From assembly GCA_937896225.1 (NCBI GenBank), contig CALBMZ010000082.1:1-48767 (forward strand): DNA of 48,767 bases, written 5' to 3'. Both the position numbers and the translations under genes were made by a program. This DNA comes from an uncultured Alcaligenaceae bacterium (GTDB taxonomy: Bacteria > Pseudomonadota > Gammaproteobacteria > Burkholderiales > Burkholderiaceae_B). Below the pieces are notes generated by a model, which was not told where the DNA came from, made no database searches, and worked only from the letters and a program-made list of their open reading frames with translations. This document shows, one piece after another, positions 25,325-33,970 of the stretch; positions within the stretch are counted from its first letter, which is position 1, and the number at the start of each line of letters is the position of its first letter.

Positions 25325-26005
25325 ATGTATCAACCTGAATCGCCTGTCGTTGTTCAACCTTACCGCCTAGTTGTTTTTGATTGGGACGGTACCCTCATGA
25401 ACTCAACCGCAGACATTGCCTATGCCATACAAGCCGCCTGTCGCGACCTTGAGTTGCCAGTGCCAGATACTGCGGCTGCCAGTTGGGTAATTGGTTTATC
25501 TCTTGAGCGCGCCCTGTATTCCGTCGTACCAGACTTAACTGAAAGCCAGCGACCATTGTTTATTGATCGGTACAGATACCACTTTTTAAGGCGTGACCCT
25601 CATCTAGAGCTTTTTGATGGAGTGAAAAACCTGCTCGACACCTTACGTGAACGCTCGTTGACCCTAGCCGTCGCAACCGGTAAATCTAGAGTGGGGCTTG
25701 ATCGAACATTGGTAGCAACGGGCCTAAAAGATTATTTTGCCATCACTCGCTGTGCAGACGAAACTTTCGGTAAGCCTCACCCCGCAATGCTTCAAGAAAT
25801 CATGCAACATCTTTATATTGAGCCGCACGAGGTAGTAATGGTCGGTGATACGTCGCACGACCTTGATATGGCAGCCAACGCAGGCGTTCATGGTTTAGGC
25901 GTATCTTATGGAGCTCACACGGTTGAACATTTAAAAAAATCACCTCACCAAGATATTTTGCATAGTGTTGCAGCCGTTAAAAGTTGGTTACTGGAACGAG
26001 TTTGA
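25325..26005 (+). CDS. HAD-family hydrolase, phosphoglycolate-phosphatase-like
   Basis: A 226-aa HAD-superfamily (subfamily IA) phosphatase. Motif I is VVFDWDGTLMNS with nucleophile D19 and D21, motif II is AVATGKSR, motif III is the Lys in GKPHPAML, and motif IV is VVMVGDTSHDLDMAANAG. It carries an alpha-helical cap. Substrate is uncertain: phosphoglycolate phosphatase is the usual name for this neighbour of rluC, but specificity cannot be read from the motifs. I start at the ATG at 25325. A GTG at 25316, directly after the rluC stop, would add three residues. It is almost certainly co-transcribed with rluC. Confidence 0.9.
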   Translation: MYQPESPVVVQPYRLVVFDWDGTLMNSTADIAYAIQAACRDLELPVPDTAAASWVIGLSLERALYSVVPDLTESQRPLFIDRYRYHFLRRDPHLELFDGVKNLLDTLRERSLTLAVATGKSRVGLDRTLVATGLKDYFAITRCADETFGKPHPAMLQEIMQHLYIEPHEVVMVGDTSHDLDMAANAGVHGLGVSYGAHTVEHLKKSPHQDILHSVAAVKSWLLERV

Positions 26006-26063
26006 TGAACGCTCAGCCAAACTTTCAACATTGAAATGTTTTTTTTGAAAAAGACTTTGTATA

Positions 26064-26090
26064 GAACTTAATTTGTTCGAACGCATCAAA
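26064..26090 (+). promoter_or_regulatory. Sigma-E (RpoE)-type promoter of msrPQ
   Basis: GAACTT (26064-26069), 16 bp, TCAAA (26086-26090). Box sequences and spacing are those of RpoE promoters such as E. coli rpoH P3 and degP (GAACTT, 16 bp, TCTGA). The predicted start leaves a leader of about 25-30 nt with a GAGGA ribosome site before the msrP ATG. An overlapping sigma-70 candidate (TTGTTC at 26073, 16 bp, TATAAA at 26095) is weaker at the -35 box. A weak AT-rich hairpin with a T-run at about 26027-26046 may end the preceding unit. Confidence 0.62.
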
Positions 26091-26122
26091 GCAATATAAA
26101 AGCATTTGTTTAGAGGAATATT

Positions 26123-27103
26123 ATGAGCTTGCGTCAACCTTTCTCAACCCCCCCTTCGTCTGAAATCACGCCTGAACCGGTGTATTTCAAACGGCGTCAC
26201 ATTCTGCAAGCCAGCGCAGCCTTTACTGCGGGCTTAGCCTTGCCCTTTAGTGCTTCTTTTGCTCAAGCTGCACCGAGCCCTGCATCAGCTGGTTTAGCAT
26301 CACTGCCTTCAACATTAAATAAAGCGTACTCGTTGCCAGATGCAATAACGCCAGAAAAAGATGCGACGACTTATAACAATTTTTACGAGTTTGGCTTCGA
26401 AAAAACTGAACCTGCTTACAACGCCCAAAAAATGAAAACCCGTCCTTGGACGGTGAGTGTTGAGGGTGAAGTCGAGAAGCCACAGCAGTTTGATATGGAT
26501 GGATTATTAAAACTCGCACCCATGCAAGAGCGTATTTATCGCTTGCGTTGTGTAGAGGGTTGGTCGATGGTTATCCCATGGGTGGGCTATTCGTTATCTG
26601 ATTTACTCAAGCAAGTTCAACCCACATCAAAAGCTAAATATGTGGAATTCATCACTGACATGCAACCTGATGTGATGCGTGGCTTGGGTTCTCGTGTTTT
26701 AGATTGGCCATACCGTGAGGGTTTGCGTATTGACGAAGCGATGAACCCGCTTACTCTATTAACCTTTGGTATGTATGGCAAAGTGTTGCCCAACCAAAAT
26801 GGTGCGCCCGTGCGTATCATTGTTCCTTGGAAGTATGGTTTTAAATCAGGTAAGTCAATCGTAAAAATCAGGTTGACTGAAAAGCAACCGATTTCGAGTT
26901 GGATGGCGTCAGCCCCATTTGAATATGGGTTTTACGCTAACGTTAACCCTAAGGTCAGTCATCCCCGTTGGTCTCAGGCAACCGAGCGACGCATTGGTGA
27001 AGATGGCTTTTTCACGCGAAAGCGTGAAACACTGATGTTCAACGGTTATGAAAACGAGGTCGCTAGTCTTTATGCCAACATGGATCTCAAAAAGAATTTC
27101 TAA
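26123..27103 (+). CDS. msrP: Periplasmic methionine-sulfoxide reductase catalytic subunit MsrP (YedY)
   Basis: A 326-aa molybdopterin enzyme that reduces oxidised methionine in periplasmic proteins. A twin-arginine signal peptide covers residues 1-50 ([13 protein letters not shown], hydrophobic core, SFAQAA). The molybdenum-ligating cysteine is C143 in [45 protein letters not shown] and the ending [20 protein letters not shown] are family hallmarks. It depends on MsrQ, encoded immediately downstream and overlapping, for electrons. The upstream sigma-E-type promoter would tie it to envelope stress. Confidence 0.97.
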   Translation: MSLRQPFSTPPSSEITPEPVYFKRRHILQASAAFTAGLALPFSASFAQAAPSPASAGLASLPSTLNKAYSLPDAITPEKDATTYNNFYEFGFEKTEPAYNAQKMKTRPWTVSVEGEVEKPQQFDMDGLLKLAPMQERIYRLRCVEGWSMVIPWVGYSLSDLLKQVQPTSKAKYVEFITDMQPDVMRGLGSRVLDWPYREGLRIDEAMNPLTLLTFGMYGKVLPNQNGAPVRIIVPWKYGFKSGKSIVKIRLTEKQPISSWMASAPFEYGFYANVNPKVSHPRWSQATERRIGEDGFFTRKRETLMFNGYENEVASLYANMDLKKNF

Positions 27104-27758
27104 TATTTCAAATATTTCTAAGCTAGCCCCACTGTTGAAAGCAGTTGCCATGCACGGCAAACCCGTATTGTTTGTGTTGGGTTTTTTTCCTTTGGCGCGG
27201 TGGGTTTGGTTGGGCTGGCACGACCAATTAACGGCTAATCCCATCGAGTTTTTATCGCGCTCATCTGGTACTTGGGTGCTGGTTTGCCTATTGGTTACTT
27301 TGACCATTACACCTCTGCGGCAAATAACAGGACAGTCCGCCTTTATTCGGTGGCGGCGCATGTGCGGGTTATTTACTTTTTTTTATGCCGTACTGCATGC
27401 TTTAACGTGGGCTTGGTGGGATCAAGGTTTTCTGTTGTCAGCCATGCTGCAAGACGTCATTCAGCGTCCTTTTATTGCCGTTGGATTTTTCGCTTTTGTC
27501 GGGTTGACGCTTCTGGCTGCGACATCAACGCATCGTGCCATGCGCGCATTGGGCCGACAATGGCAGCGTTTGCATCGCTTAATTTACATCATTGCATTTG
27601 CTGCAATCGTCCATTATTGGTGGCATAAAGCAGGCAAAAACGACTTTACGACCGTTTCAATTTATGCAGTCATTACATTTTTTTTGTTGGCTTGGCGTTT
27701 GCAGCGTTGGCGTTTAAGGCAGATTGAAACAAAAACAAAGCTGGCTGATCATTCGTAA
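27048..27758 (+). CDS. msrQ: Heme-binding membrane subunit MsrQ (YedZ)
   Basis: A membrane b-type cytochrome that passes electrons from the respiratory chain to MsrP. About six hydrophobic helices are visible. Candidate heme-ligating histidines lie in [13 protein letters not shown], in the [10 protein letters not shown] helix and in [21 protein letters not shown] and RRMCGLF are family motifs. The start is uncertain. The ATG at 27048 (236 aa) overlaps msrP by 56 bp; in-frame alternatives are ATG 27072, TTG 27135 and ATG 27150, and the last gives an N-terminus closest to the family. The 3' end overlaps the convergent methyltransferase gene by 86 bp. Confidence 0.9.
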   Translation: MKTRSLVFMPTWISKRISNISNISKLAPLLKAVAMHGKPVLFVLGFFPLARWVWLGWHDQLTANPIEFLSRSSGTWVLVCLLVTLTITPLRQITGQSAFIRWRRMCGLFTFFYAVLHALTWAWWDQGFLLSAMLQDVIQRPFIAVGFFAFVGLTLLAATSTHRAMRALGRQWQRLHRLIYIIAFAAIVHYWWHKAGKNDFTTVSIYAVITFFLLAWRLQRWRLRQIETKTKLADHS

Positions 27759-28440
27759 CCGGCACAGGTTGCTTTGCCCATTGTTGAACATTAAGTGTTC
27801 GAATGAATTCATTTGTGCCCGTTAAATCACTCGCGATGCACAATAGCGTATGACTTTTCAGCGTTTTAATGAGCGTATCGAACATCGCTAAGTTGCGATA
27901 AGGTGTTTCGATCATTAATTGTGTTTGCTGTTGTTGCGAAGATATTGATTCCCAAAGCTTAATCTGTCTGGCGCGCTCGTCGGGTTTGATGGGGGCGTAG
28001 CCATGAAAGGCGAATCGTTGCCCATCTAAACCGCTGGCCATCAACGCCAATAAAATAGAAGAGGGACCAACCCATGGTTTGACGGGTGCCCCCCATTGGT
28101 GAGCGATCGTGACAGCTCGGGCGCCAGGGTCTGCGACAGCAGGGCAACCTGCTTCAGACACTAAACCTATGCTGATACCAGCCTTGAGTGGTTCAAGCCA
28201 TCCTTGGAGGGTTGCAAGCTCGACCCGGGCGTTGAGCTCGTGCATCACAACGTCTTGTAGAGCATGTTGCAAGGGCATGGTTTTTAAAAAAGCTCGGGCG
28301 GTTTTTGAGTTTTCGGCAATGTAATGGGTTAAACCTCCGGCACAGCTCTGAGCCGCTAGTGGCAACCATTGGTCTGGTGTTGTGGCAGATAAGCCAACAG
28401 GTATGAGGTGCAGCGTACCGAGTTGTGTATTTTGATTCAT
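27673..28440 (-). CDS. RsmI-like tetrapyrrole-methylase-fold SAM methyltransferase
   Basis: A 255-aa SAM-dependent methyltransferase of the RsmI/COG0313 group. Motifs are TLHLIPVGLS at the start, then GLVSEAGCPAVADPGARAV (about 90-112, the SAM loop region), VGPSSILLALMASGLDGQRFAFHGYAP and ETPYRN. True RsmI 2'-O-methylates C1402 of 16S rRNA. Betaproteobacteria often carry this divergent paralogue beside yceD, so I do not assign rsmI. The C-terminal tail ([15 protein letters not shown]) is low complexity and lies in the 86-bp overlap with msrQ. maf, often present between this gene and yceD in relatives, is absent. Confidence 0.82.
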   Translation of the reverse strand: MNQNTQLGTLHLIPVGLSATTPDQWLPLAAQSCAGGLTHYIAENSKTARAFLKTMPLQHALQDVVMHELNARVELATLQGWLEPLKAGISIGLVSEAGCPAVADPGARAVTIAHQWGAPVKPWVGPSSILLALMASGLDGQRFAFHGYAPIKPDERARQIKLWESISSQQQQTQLMIETPYRNLAMFDTLIKTLKSHTLLCIASDLTGTNEFIRTLNVQQWAKQPVPVTNDQPALFLFQSALNANAANAKPTKKM

Positions 28441-28446
28441 TAAATA

Positions 28447-28476
28447 TTGACGTTTAAAGGGTCTAGGCGCTACTAT
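28447..28476 (+). promoter_or_regulatory. Probable promoter of yceD
   Basis: TTGACG (28447-28452), 18 bp, TACTAT (28471-28476) lies in the short divergent gap and points toward yceD. The -35 box matches five of six consensus bases and the -10 box four. The leader to the ATG at 28510 would be about 27 nt. Confidence 0.48.
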
Positions 28477-28509
28477 TTTAAACTTTGCTGAAAAGCCTTG
28501 CTAAAAAAC

Positions 28510-29127
28510 ATGATTCCAACAATAGATTCTCAATGGTTTAAATCATGCGAAGCGCACTGGGGCTCGGTTCGGGCCTTAGATGTTTTTGCAATTGCAGTTC
28601 ACAATCAAAAACTTCAGGGTGCTTTTAGTCTTCAATCACTGGACCGCGTTGTACAAGATTTGTCAGAGCAGCCTTATGTTAAAGATCTTGAGCATATGCC
28701 CAATACAGGCTTAGGTGTGGTTTGGTTTGAATTAACGGGCCGTACCGATAATCAAGAACGCATGTGGCTCGATTTGCAAGTGGTTACTAAAGTCTCTTTA
28801 ACTTGTCAGCGTTGCTTGGTGCCTTTTGTGTTTGAAGTTAATGAAAACATTCCGTTTCATTTGGTGCGTCGCCCAAATCAAGTAGAAAGCGAAGCTGACG
28901 ATATCGACCCTGATGCACCCGAGAGGTTGTTGGGTTCAGGTCGTTTTGACCTTATGGGTTTAATTGAAGATCAAATTATTCTTGGTTTGCCTTACGTTCC
29001 CAAGCACGATGTATGTCCTAAAACAGTTGATAATCGGCATCTGCCCGAATTGAGTGCTGTTGAGCCCTTAGAAAATGAGAAAAAGTCACCATTTCATGCG
29101 TTAAAAGTTCTTAAAAAAGACATCTAA
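28510..29127 (+). CDS. yceD: YceD/DUF177 family protein
   Basis: A 205-aa protein of the DUF177 family, linked to 23S rRNA accumulation and found almost universally before rpmF. A zinc-like pair of cysteines lies in LTCQRCLVPFVFEV. The second family block is an acidic segment plus LIEDQIILGLPYVPKHDVCP. The end KSPFHALKVLKKD is typical. I take the ATG at 28510 rather than the TTG at 28498, which would add four residues. It has a promoter of its own and may read into rpmF, which also has a separate promoter. Confidence 0.93.
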   Translation: MIPTIDSQWFKSCEAHWGSVRALDVFAIAVHNQKLQGAFSLQSLDRVVQDLSEQPYVKDLEHMPNTGLGVVWFELTGRTDNQERMWLDLQVVTKVSLTCQRCLVPFVFEVNENIPFHLVRRPNQVESEADDIDPDAPERLLGSGRFDLMGLIEDQIILGLPYVPKHDVCPKTVDNRHLPELSAVEPLENEKKSPFHALKVLKKDI

Positions 29128-29203
29128 AAAACCTGAAAGAGGCTTAAAAAAGTCTTCAAATGTGGGTTTAAATACAATTCAAGTTCGTTAAAATTACAAA
29201 ACG

Positions 29204-29232
29204 TTAAAATTCATATCGCGACAGCGTATAAT
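29204..29232 (+). promoter_or_regulatory. Promoter of rpmF-plsX
   Basis: TTAAAA (29204-29209), 17 bp, TATAAT (29227-29232) gives a perfect -10 box and a four-of-six -35 box. Transcription would start near 29239, six bases before the AGGAG (29245-29249) of rpmF, leaving a very short leader. Confidence 0.62.
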
Positions 29233-29254
29233 ATTATGCTTATTAGGAGTAATC

Positions 29255-29437
29255 ATGGCCGTACAGCAAAACAAAAAATCACCCTCAAAGCGTGGCATGC
29301 ACCGTTCACACGACTTTTTGGGTAATCCACCCACTGCAATTGAGCCCAATTCAGGCGAGTTGCATTTGCGTCATCACATTAGCCCAAATGGGGTCTATCG
29401 TGGTCGTAAAGTTCTTAAAACTAAGTCAGACGATTAA
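29255..29437 (+). CDS. rpmF: 50S ribosomal protein L32
   Basis: A 60-aa ribosomal protein starting [20 protein letters not shown]. It is the cysteine-free form: the C4 zinc motif of other lineages is replaced by [20 protein letters not shown]. It ends [18 protein letters not shown] lies 5 bp before the ATG. It sits between yceD and plsX in the conserved order that links translation to lipid synthesis. Confidence 0.98.
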   Translation: MAVQQNKKSPSKRGMHRSHDFLGNPPTAIEPNSGELHLRHHISPNGVYRGRKVLKTKSDD

Positions 29438-29447
29438 GCATCATTAA

Positions 29448-30563
29448 ATGGGTTCAGACGCATCTTTAGCGTCTCACGCCAAAACAACTGTGGCGCCCGT
29501 TACTCGTATTGCGGTTGATTGTATGGGTGGTGATTTCGGTATATCCGTCACCATTCCGTCCTCGCTCGAGTTCGCGCAACTAAATGGCAATGTTCATTTA
29601 CTATTGGTCGGGTTGCAAGAGCCAATTGAACAAGCCTTAGTTGTTGCTTTGGGTCGTTTTCCGCTGGTTGGGCCTGATCGCTACACTATCATTCCTGCAA
29701 CTGAAGTTGTCACAATGTGCGACTCAGTAGAGGTCGCTTTACGGCGTAAAAAAAATTCATCTATGCGGGTTGCGGCTCAATCAGTTAAAGATGGTTTGGC
29801 TGATGCCTGTATTTCTGCTGGCAACACAGGCGCCTGGATGGCGATATCTCGGTATGTGCTTAAAACTATGGAGGGCATCGATCGCCCAGCCATTGCCGCC
29901 GCATTGCCCAATCAAAAAGGTGGAGCAACCACGATGCTTGACTTAGGTGCAAACGTAGATTGCACCGCCGAGCATCTTTTGCAGTTTGCCATTATGGGGT
30001 CAGCCTTAGCGCAAGTACAAGACCCCTCCAAGCGCCCAACAGTGGGTTTGCTTAACATTGGCGAAGAAGCCATCAAAGGTAACGATATCGTTAAGCAAGC
30101 TGGTGAAATGCTGCGCAGCAGCCAACTGAATTTTTTTGGTAACGTAGAAGGTAACGATATATTCAAAGGTACAGTAGATGTGGTGGTTTGCGATGGCTTT
30201 GTGGGTAATGCTGTGCTTAAGTCGGTTGAAGGTATGTCGCACATGCTCAGCGCAATGATTCGCGAAGAGTTTTCTCGCAACCTATTCACAATGATGTCTG
30301 GTCTTTTGGTTAAACCTGTATTGAATAGTTTGCGCCGCCGTGTTGATAACCGTCGTTACAATGGCGCAGCCCTTTTAGGTCTACGAGGGCTTGTTTTTAA
30401 AAGTCACGGTTCTGCCGACGCCTTTGCCTTTCGTCATGCGTTACAACGGGCTTACGATGCCGCAGAAAGTGGTTTAATCGATCGCATTGCCGTTGCAATG
30501 GTCAACACCATACCCGTTAGTCTTGCAACGCCGACCGAAACGTTAGAACGAGAGGTAACATGA
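29448..30563 (+). CDS. plsX: Phosphate acyltransferase PlsX
   Basis: A 371-aa enzyme that converts acyl-ACP to acyl-phosphate for phospholipid synthesis. Family motifs are [11 protein letters not shown], then [11 protein letters not shown] in the form [51 protein letters not shown] and [23 protein letters not shown]. The ATG at 29448 gives an N-terminal extension of about 20 residues relative to the usual start; an in-frame GTG at 29490 would give the standard length. Its stop overlaps the fabH ATG as ATGA. Confidence 0.97.
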   Translation: MGSDASLASHAKTTVAPVTRIAVDCMGGDFGISVTIPSSLEFAQLNGNVHLLLVGLQEPIEQALVVALGRFPLVGPDRYTIIPATEVVTMCDSVEVALRRKKNSSMRVAAQSVKDGLADACISAGNTGAWMAISRYVLKTMEGIDRPAIAAALPNQKGGATTMLDLGANVDCTAEHLLQFAIMGSALAQVQDPSKRPTVGLLNIGEEAIKGNDIVKQAGEMLRSSQLNFFGNVEGNDIFKGTVDVVVCDGFVGNAVLKSVEGMSHMLSAMIREEFSRNLFTMMSGLLVKPVLNSLRRRVDNRRYNGAALLGLRGLVFKSHGSADAFAFRHALQRAYDAAESGLIDRIAVAMVNTIPVSLATPTETLEREVT

Positions 30564-31546
30564 CACTGGCACCTACTTTCTCCCGTATAACGGGTACAGG
30601 TAGCGCATTACCTGAGCGTGTCGTCAGTAATGATGACTTGGCAGCAGATTTGGCCACCCGAGGTATAGAAACTTCACATCAATGGATAGTGGAGCGTACG
30701 GGTATTCTTCAACGTCATATTGCTGAGACGGGCATTAATACAAGCGATTTAGCCACACAAGCAGCGCAAAAAGCCATCGAAAAAGCGGGTATTCAAGCCA
30801 GCGACATTGATTTAATTATTGTTGCTACGTCAACGCCCGACTATATTTTTCCCAGTACGGCTTGCTTGGTTCAAGCCAGCCTAGGCAACCAAACGGCTGC
30901 GGCCTTTGATTTGCAAGCGGTTTGTAGTGGTTTTGTTTATGCCATGGTTACGGCAGATAGTTTTATTAAAGCTCAGCGCGCACGCTGCGCATTAGTCATT
31001 GGTGCCGAGGTTTTTTCTCGCATTCTTGATTGGAACGATCGCGGTACCTGCGTGCTGTTCGGTGATGGTGCAGGCGCTGTTATTTTGCAAGCATCTGCTG
31101 AGCCAGGTATTTTGGCAGCAGGTTTGCATGCTGATGGTCGTCAGCAACACATATTGTGCACGGCAGGCCAGGTCTCGCACGGTCAGGTAACAGGTGACCC
31201 CTTTTTACGTATGGACGGTCAAGCGGTTTTCAAGCAAGCTGTCAAAGTTCTTGAAAAATCTGCTCTTGATGTATTGGCTCAAGCCAACATGACTGTAAAC
31301 GATATTGATTGGTTAATACCTCATCAAGCCAACGTCCGTATTCTTAACTTTCTGGCAAAAAAAATGGGTATACATCCAGACAAGCTCGTTGTAACCCTTG
31401 ATAGTCATGCCAACACATCTGCTGCAAGTGTGCCCCTCGCGCTCGATGTTGCCTCTCGCGACGGGCGTATTCAACCCGGCCAAATTGTCTTGCTTCAAGG
31501 CGTTGGTGGCGGTTTTACGTGGGGTTCAGTTTTATTAAAAGTATAA
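30560..31546 (+). CDS. fabH: Beta-ketoacyl-ACP synthase III
   Basis: A 328-aa condensing enzyme that starts fatty-acid chains from acetyl-CoA and malonyl-ACP. The catalytic triad is C122 (AVCSGFVYA), the His of [11 protein letters not shown] and the Asn of [20 protein letters not shown]-type [13 protein letters not shown] is present near residues 44-56. Length is normal. The ATGA overlap with plsX implies coupled translation. Confidence 0.98.
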   Translation: MTLAPTFSRITGTGSALPERVVSNDDLAADLATRGIETSHQWIVERTGILQRHIAETGINTSDLATQAAQKAIEKAGIQASDIDLIIVATSTPDYIFPSTACLVQASLGNQTAAAFDLQAVCSGFVYAMVTADSFIKAQRARCALVIGAEVFSRILDWNDRGTCVLFGDGAGAVILQASAEPGILAAGLHADGRQQHILCTAGQVSHGQVTGDPFLRMDGQAVFKQAVKVLEKSALDVLAQANMTVNDIDWLIPHQANVRILNFLAKKMGIHPDKLVVTLDSHANTSAASVPLALDVASRDGRIQPGQIVLLQGVGGGFTWGSVLLKV

Positions 31547-31617
31547 ATTTTCACTTTTAACTGATGCTTTGTTATATCGTTTCAAATAATGAATTTACTA
31601 ATTAAAAGGCCCTTTGC

Positions 31618-32556
31618 ATGAAGTTCGCTTTTGTATTTCCCGGTCAAGGCTCCCAGTCTGTCGGAATGCTCAATTCTTGGCAAGATCAACCTGATGTTCA
31701 ACAACTTTTGAGCCAAGCGAATAACGCGTTAGGCAGCGACTTGTCCGGTTTAATTGCGCAAGGCCCCGTTGAGTCACTGAATCTCACCACAAACACTCAA
31801 CCCGCAATGCTTGTGGCAGGTTTAGCGGCGCATGCAGCGTGGGTGGCTGCTGGCGGCCCAGCCCCAGCTCTTATGGCGGGCCACAGTTTAGGTGAATACG
31901 CCGCCCTGACTGCCGCGGGTTCACTCAAGCTAGAAGACGCTGTACGGTTGGTGCGCATTCGAGCTGACGCTATGCAGGCTGCTGTGCCGGTTGGCATGGG
32001 CGCTATGGCTGCAATTCTAGGCCTCGACGACGAGGCGGTTAAAGTCGCTTGTGAAAGCGCTGCAGAAGGACAAGTGGTTGAGGCGGTCAATTTTAATGCG
32101 CCCAATCAAGTGGTTATTGCAGGCCACGAGGCTGCTGTCGAGCGTGCAATGGTTCAAGCAAAGGCAGCTGGTGCAAAACGAGCCATTCGTCTTCCCGTTT
32201 CAGCGCCGTTCCACTCAAGTTTAATTAAACCAGCAGCCGATGTATTGGCTCAGGCTTTGGCGCAGGTTGATGTTAGCGTCTGTGCTGTGCCGGTTATTCA
32301 CAACGTTGATGCACAAATTCACGCATCAGCCGATGAAATACGTGTGGCTTTAGTTAGTCAAGCTTGGCATGCCGTTCAATGGGTTCGAACCATTCAAGCC
32401 ATGCGTGCGGCCGGCATCACTCATATTGTTGAGTGCGGCCCAGGTAAAGTGCTTGCAGGTTTGGTCAAACGTATCGATCCAGAGTTAATCGGCTTGTCGG
32501 TGGCAGACCCTGAGTCGCTTCAGCAGGCGCTTGATACCCTAGCCAGTAACTCTTAA
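31618..32556 (+). CDS. fabD: Malonyl-CoA:ACP transacylase
   Basis: A 312-aa acyltransferase that loads malonyl groups on ACP. The start FAFVFPGQGSQSVGML is the family signature, S90 in MAGHSLGEYAALTA is the nucleophile, and SAPFHSSLIKPAA carries the catalytic histidine. VECGPGKVLAGL is near the end. AAGG precedes the ATG. It is followed by a 234-bp gap before fabG. Confidence 0.98.
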   Translation: MKFAFVFPGQGSQSVGMLNSWQDQPDVQQLLSQANNALGSDLSGLIAQGPVESLNLTTNTQPAMLVAGLAAHAAWVAAGGPAPALMAGHSLGEYAALTAAGSLKLEDAVRLVRIRADAMQAAVPVGMGAMAAILGLDDEAVKVACESAAEGQVVEAVNFNAPNQVVIAGHEAAVERAMVQAKAAGAKRAIRLPVSAPFHSSLIKPAADVLAQALAQVDVSVCAVPVIHNVDAQIHASADEIRVALVSQAWHAVQWVRTIQAMRAAGITHIVECGPGKVLAGLVKRIDPELIGLSVADPESLQQALDTLASNS

Positions 32557-32790
32557 AGTATGATGTTTAATTAAGTAAAGTAGGCCAGCAAGTTAGGTAT
32601 AGTTTAGGTTTGATGTAGCTGTTGTTTAGTGAAAATTTAAAAAATCATCTTAAAATGCATCAGCTCAGTGTGACTAATATGCTAACTATGTCATTAAGAG
32701 TGTTTCGTTAAATAAGCAACTAATCTATAAAGTGCGGTCAAGCTTTTCTATTAATTTACGGCTAAAGCTTTTAATGAGGAACGTTAAGTA
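32557..32790 (+). other. AT-rich fabD-fabG spacer
   Basis: The spacer is unusually long for this operon and contains no supportable ORF beyond an 18-codon stretch at 32656. TATAAA at 32726-32731 could be a -10 box but lacks a good -35. It probably carries a fabG promoter that I cannot define. No terminator is visible. Confidence 0.4.
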
Positions 32791-33528
32791 ATGGAACTAA
32801 AGGGTAAAACGGTACTCGTCACGGGCGCTTCGCGCGGTATTGGGCAAGCAATTGCGTTATTGTTAGCGGAAAAGGGCGCAACGGTTGTTGGCACAGCTAC
32901 CTCTGAGTCGGGTGCGGCAGCTATAACCTCTAGATTATCGAGCTTGGGAGGTCGAGGCGTTGTTCTCAATGTTGATAATGCTCAAGCATGCAGCGATTTA
33001 ATTGAAACGATGAATAAAGACAGCTTAGGCGGCCCTCATATTTTGGTCAATAATGCGGGTATTACTCGCGATACACTCGCCATGCGTATGAAAGATGAAG
33101 ACTGGGCTGCAGTTATTGAAACAAACTTGTCAAGTGTGTTTAGGCTGTCTCGTGGGGTCATGCGCGGCATGATGAAGGCGCGTTGGGGCCGCATTATTAA
33201 TGTTACTTCTGTTGTGGGTTCAAGCGGTAACGCAGGCCAAGCCAACTATGCTGCAGCGAAAGCGGGTGTTGCGGGCATGTCTCGCGCCTTGGCGCGTGAG
33301 CTCGGCAGCAGAAACGTTACGGTAAACTGCGTGGCACCTGGTTTTATTGCCACAGACATGACTGATGCCCTAAACGAAGCCCAAAAAACAGCCCTTTTGA
33401 CACAAATTCCTTTGGGTCGTCTTGGCGAACCAAAAGAAATTGCAGCAGCCGTTGCCTTCCTGGCATCGTCTTCTGCAGACTATATTACGGGTACGACTTT
33501 GCATGTTAATGGCGGCATGTACATGTAA
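32791..33528 (+). CDS. fabG: 3-oxoacyl-ACP reductase
   Basis: A 245-aa short-chain dehydrogenase that reduces 3-oxoacyl-ACP with NADPH. The nucleotide loop is VTGASRGIGQAIA, the NNAG motif is LVNNAGITRD, and the catalytic Ser-Tyr-Lys lie in VTSVVGSSGNAGQANYAAAKAG. FIATDMTDAL and the end TLHVNGGMYM are typical. GAGG lies before the ATG. Confidence 0.98.
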   Translation: MELKGKTVLVTGASRGIGQAIALLLAEKGATVVGTATSESGAAAITSRLSSLGGRGVVLNVDNAQACSDLIETMNKDSLGGPHILVNNAGITRDTLAMRMKDEDWAAVIETNLSSVFRLSRGVMRGMMKARWGRIINVTSVVGSSGNAGQANYAAAKAGVAGMSRALARELGSRNVTVNCVAPGFIATDMTDALNEAQKTALLTQIPLGRLGEPKEIAAAVAFLASSSADYITGTTLHVNGGMYM

Positions 33529-33540
33529 TCAGGTTTTATT

Positions 33541-33568
33541 TTGCCGCTTGGCTATAATCAAATATAAT
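33541..33568 (+). promoter_or_regulatory. acpP promoter with two tandem TATAAT boxes
   Basis: TTGCCG (33541-33546), 16 bp, TATAAT (33563-33568); a second perfect TATAAT lies at 33553-33558, ten bases earlier. A T-run follows. The leader would be under 25 nt with AGGAG at 33582-33586. This fits the need for high ACP expression. Confidence 0.6.
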
Positions 33569-33592
33569 TTTTTTTCCCATCAGGAGATATGA

Positions 33593-33832
33593 ATGGAAAG
33601 CATCGAACAGCGCGTTAAGAAGATCGTCGCTGAGCAACTTGGCGTTAACGAGGCCGAGATCAAAAACGAGTCATCCTTTCTTGACGACCTCGGTGCCGAC
33701 TCGCTCGACATGGTCGAGTTAGTTATGGCTCTTGAAGACGAATTTGAAACCGAGATTCCCGACGAAGAAGCTGAGAAAATCACAACTGTTAAACAGGCTG
33801 TTGATTACATCGAATCGAACTCGAAAAAGTAA
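33593..33832 (+). CDS. acpP: Acyl carrier protein
   Basis: A 79-aa acidic four-helix protein that carries growing acyl chains. The phosphopantetheine is attached to S37 in [18 protein letters not shown]. Start [18 protein letters not shown] and length are standard. It has its own promoter inside the fab cluster and a terminator-like structure after it. Confidence 0.99.
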   Translation: MESIEQRVKKIVAEQLGVNEAEIKNESSFLDDLGADSLDMVELVMALEDEFETEIPDEEAEKITTVKQAVDYIESNSKK

Positions 33833-33840
33833 TATGATTT

Positions 33841-33951
33841 GCATACCTTAACGTATGCAGCGGGGCGGTTGGGCTTAAGTTATACCAGCACAAGAGCATA
33901 CAAAACTCTCGTGTGTTAGGTCTTACCTTGCGCTTTAACCGCCCTGCTTTT
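33841..33951 (+). promoter_or_regulatory. Structured acpP-fabF spacer with long-loop terminator
   Basis: After acpP come a small hairpin GCATAC/GTATGC (33841-33858), then GGGCGGTT (33863-33870) pairing with AACCGCCC (33937-33944), followed by TGCTTTTTG. The 66-nt loop holds a nested stem (CAC.AGAG with CTCT.GTG, 33889-33913). The U-tract ends 8 bp before the fabF AAGGAG. It resembles a partial terminator or attenuator that lets acpP be made in excess of fabF. Confidence 0.5.
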
Positions 33952-33970
33952 TGACCTCAAGGAGCTCGTC

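Noticed and set aside
32656-32712. 18-codon ORF in the fabD-fabG spacer as a leader peptide
   Set aside because: No Shine-Dalgarno sequence, no regulatory codons and no paired terminator/antiterminator are visible.
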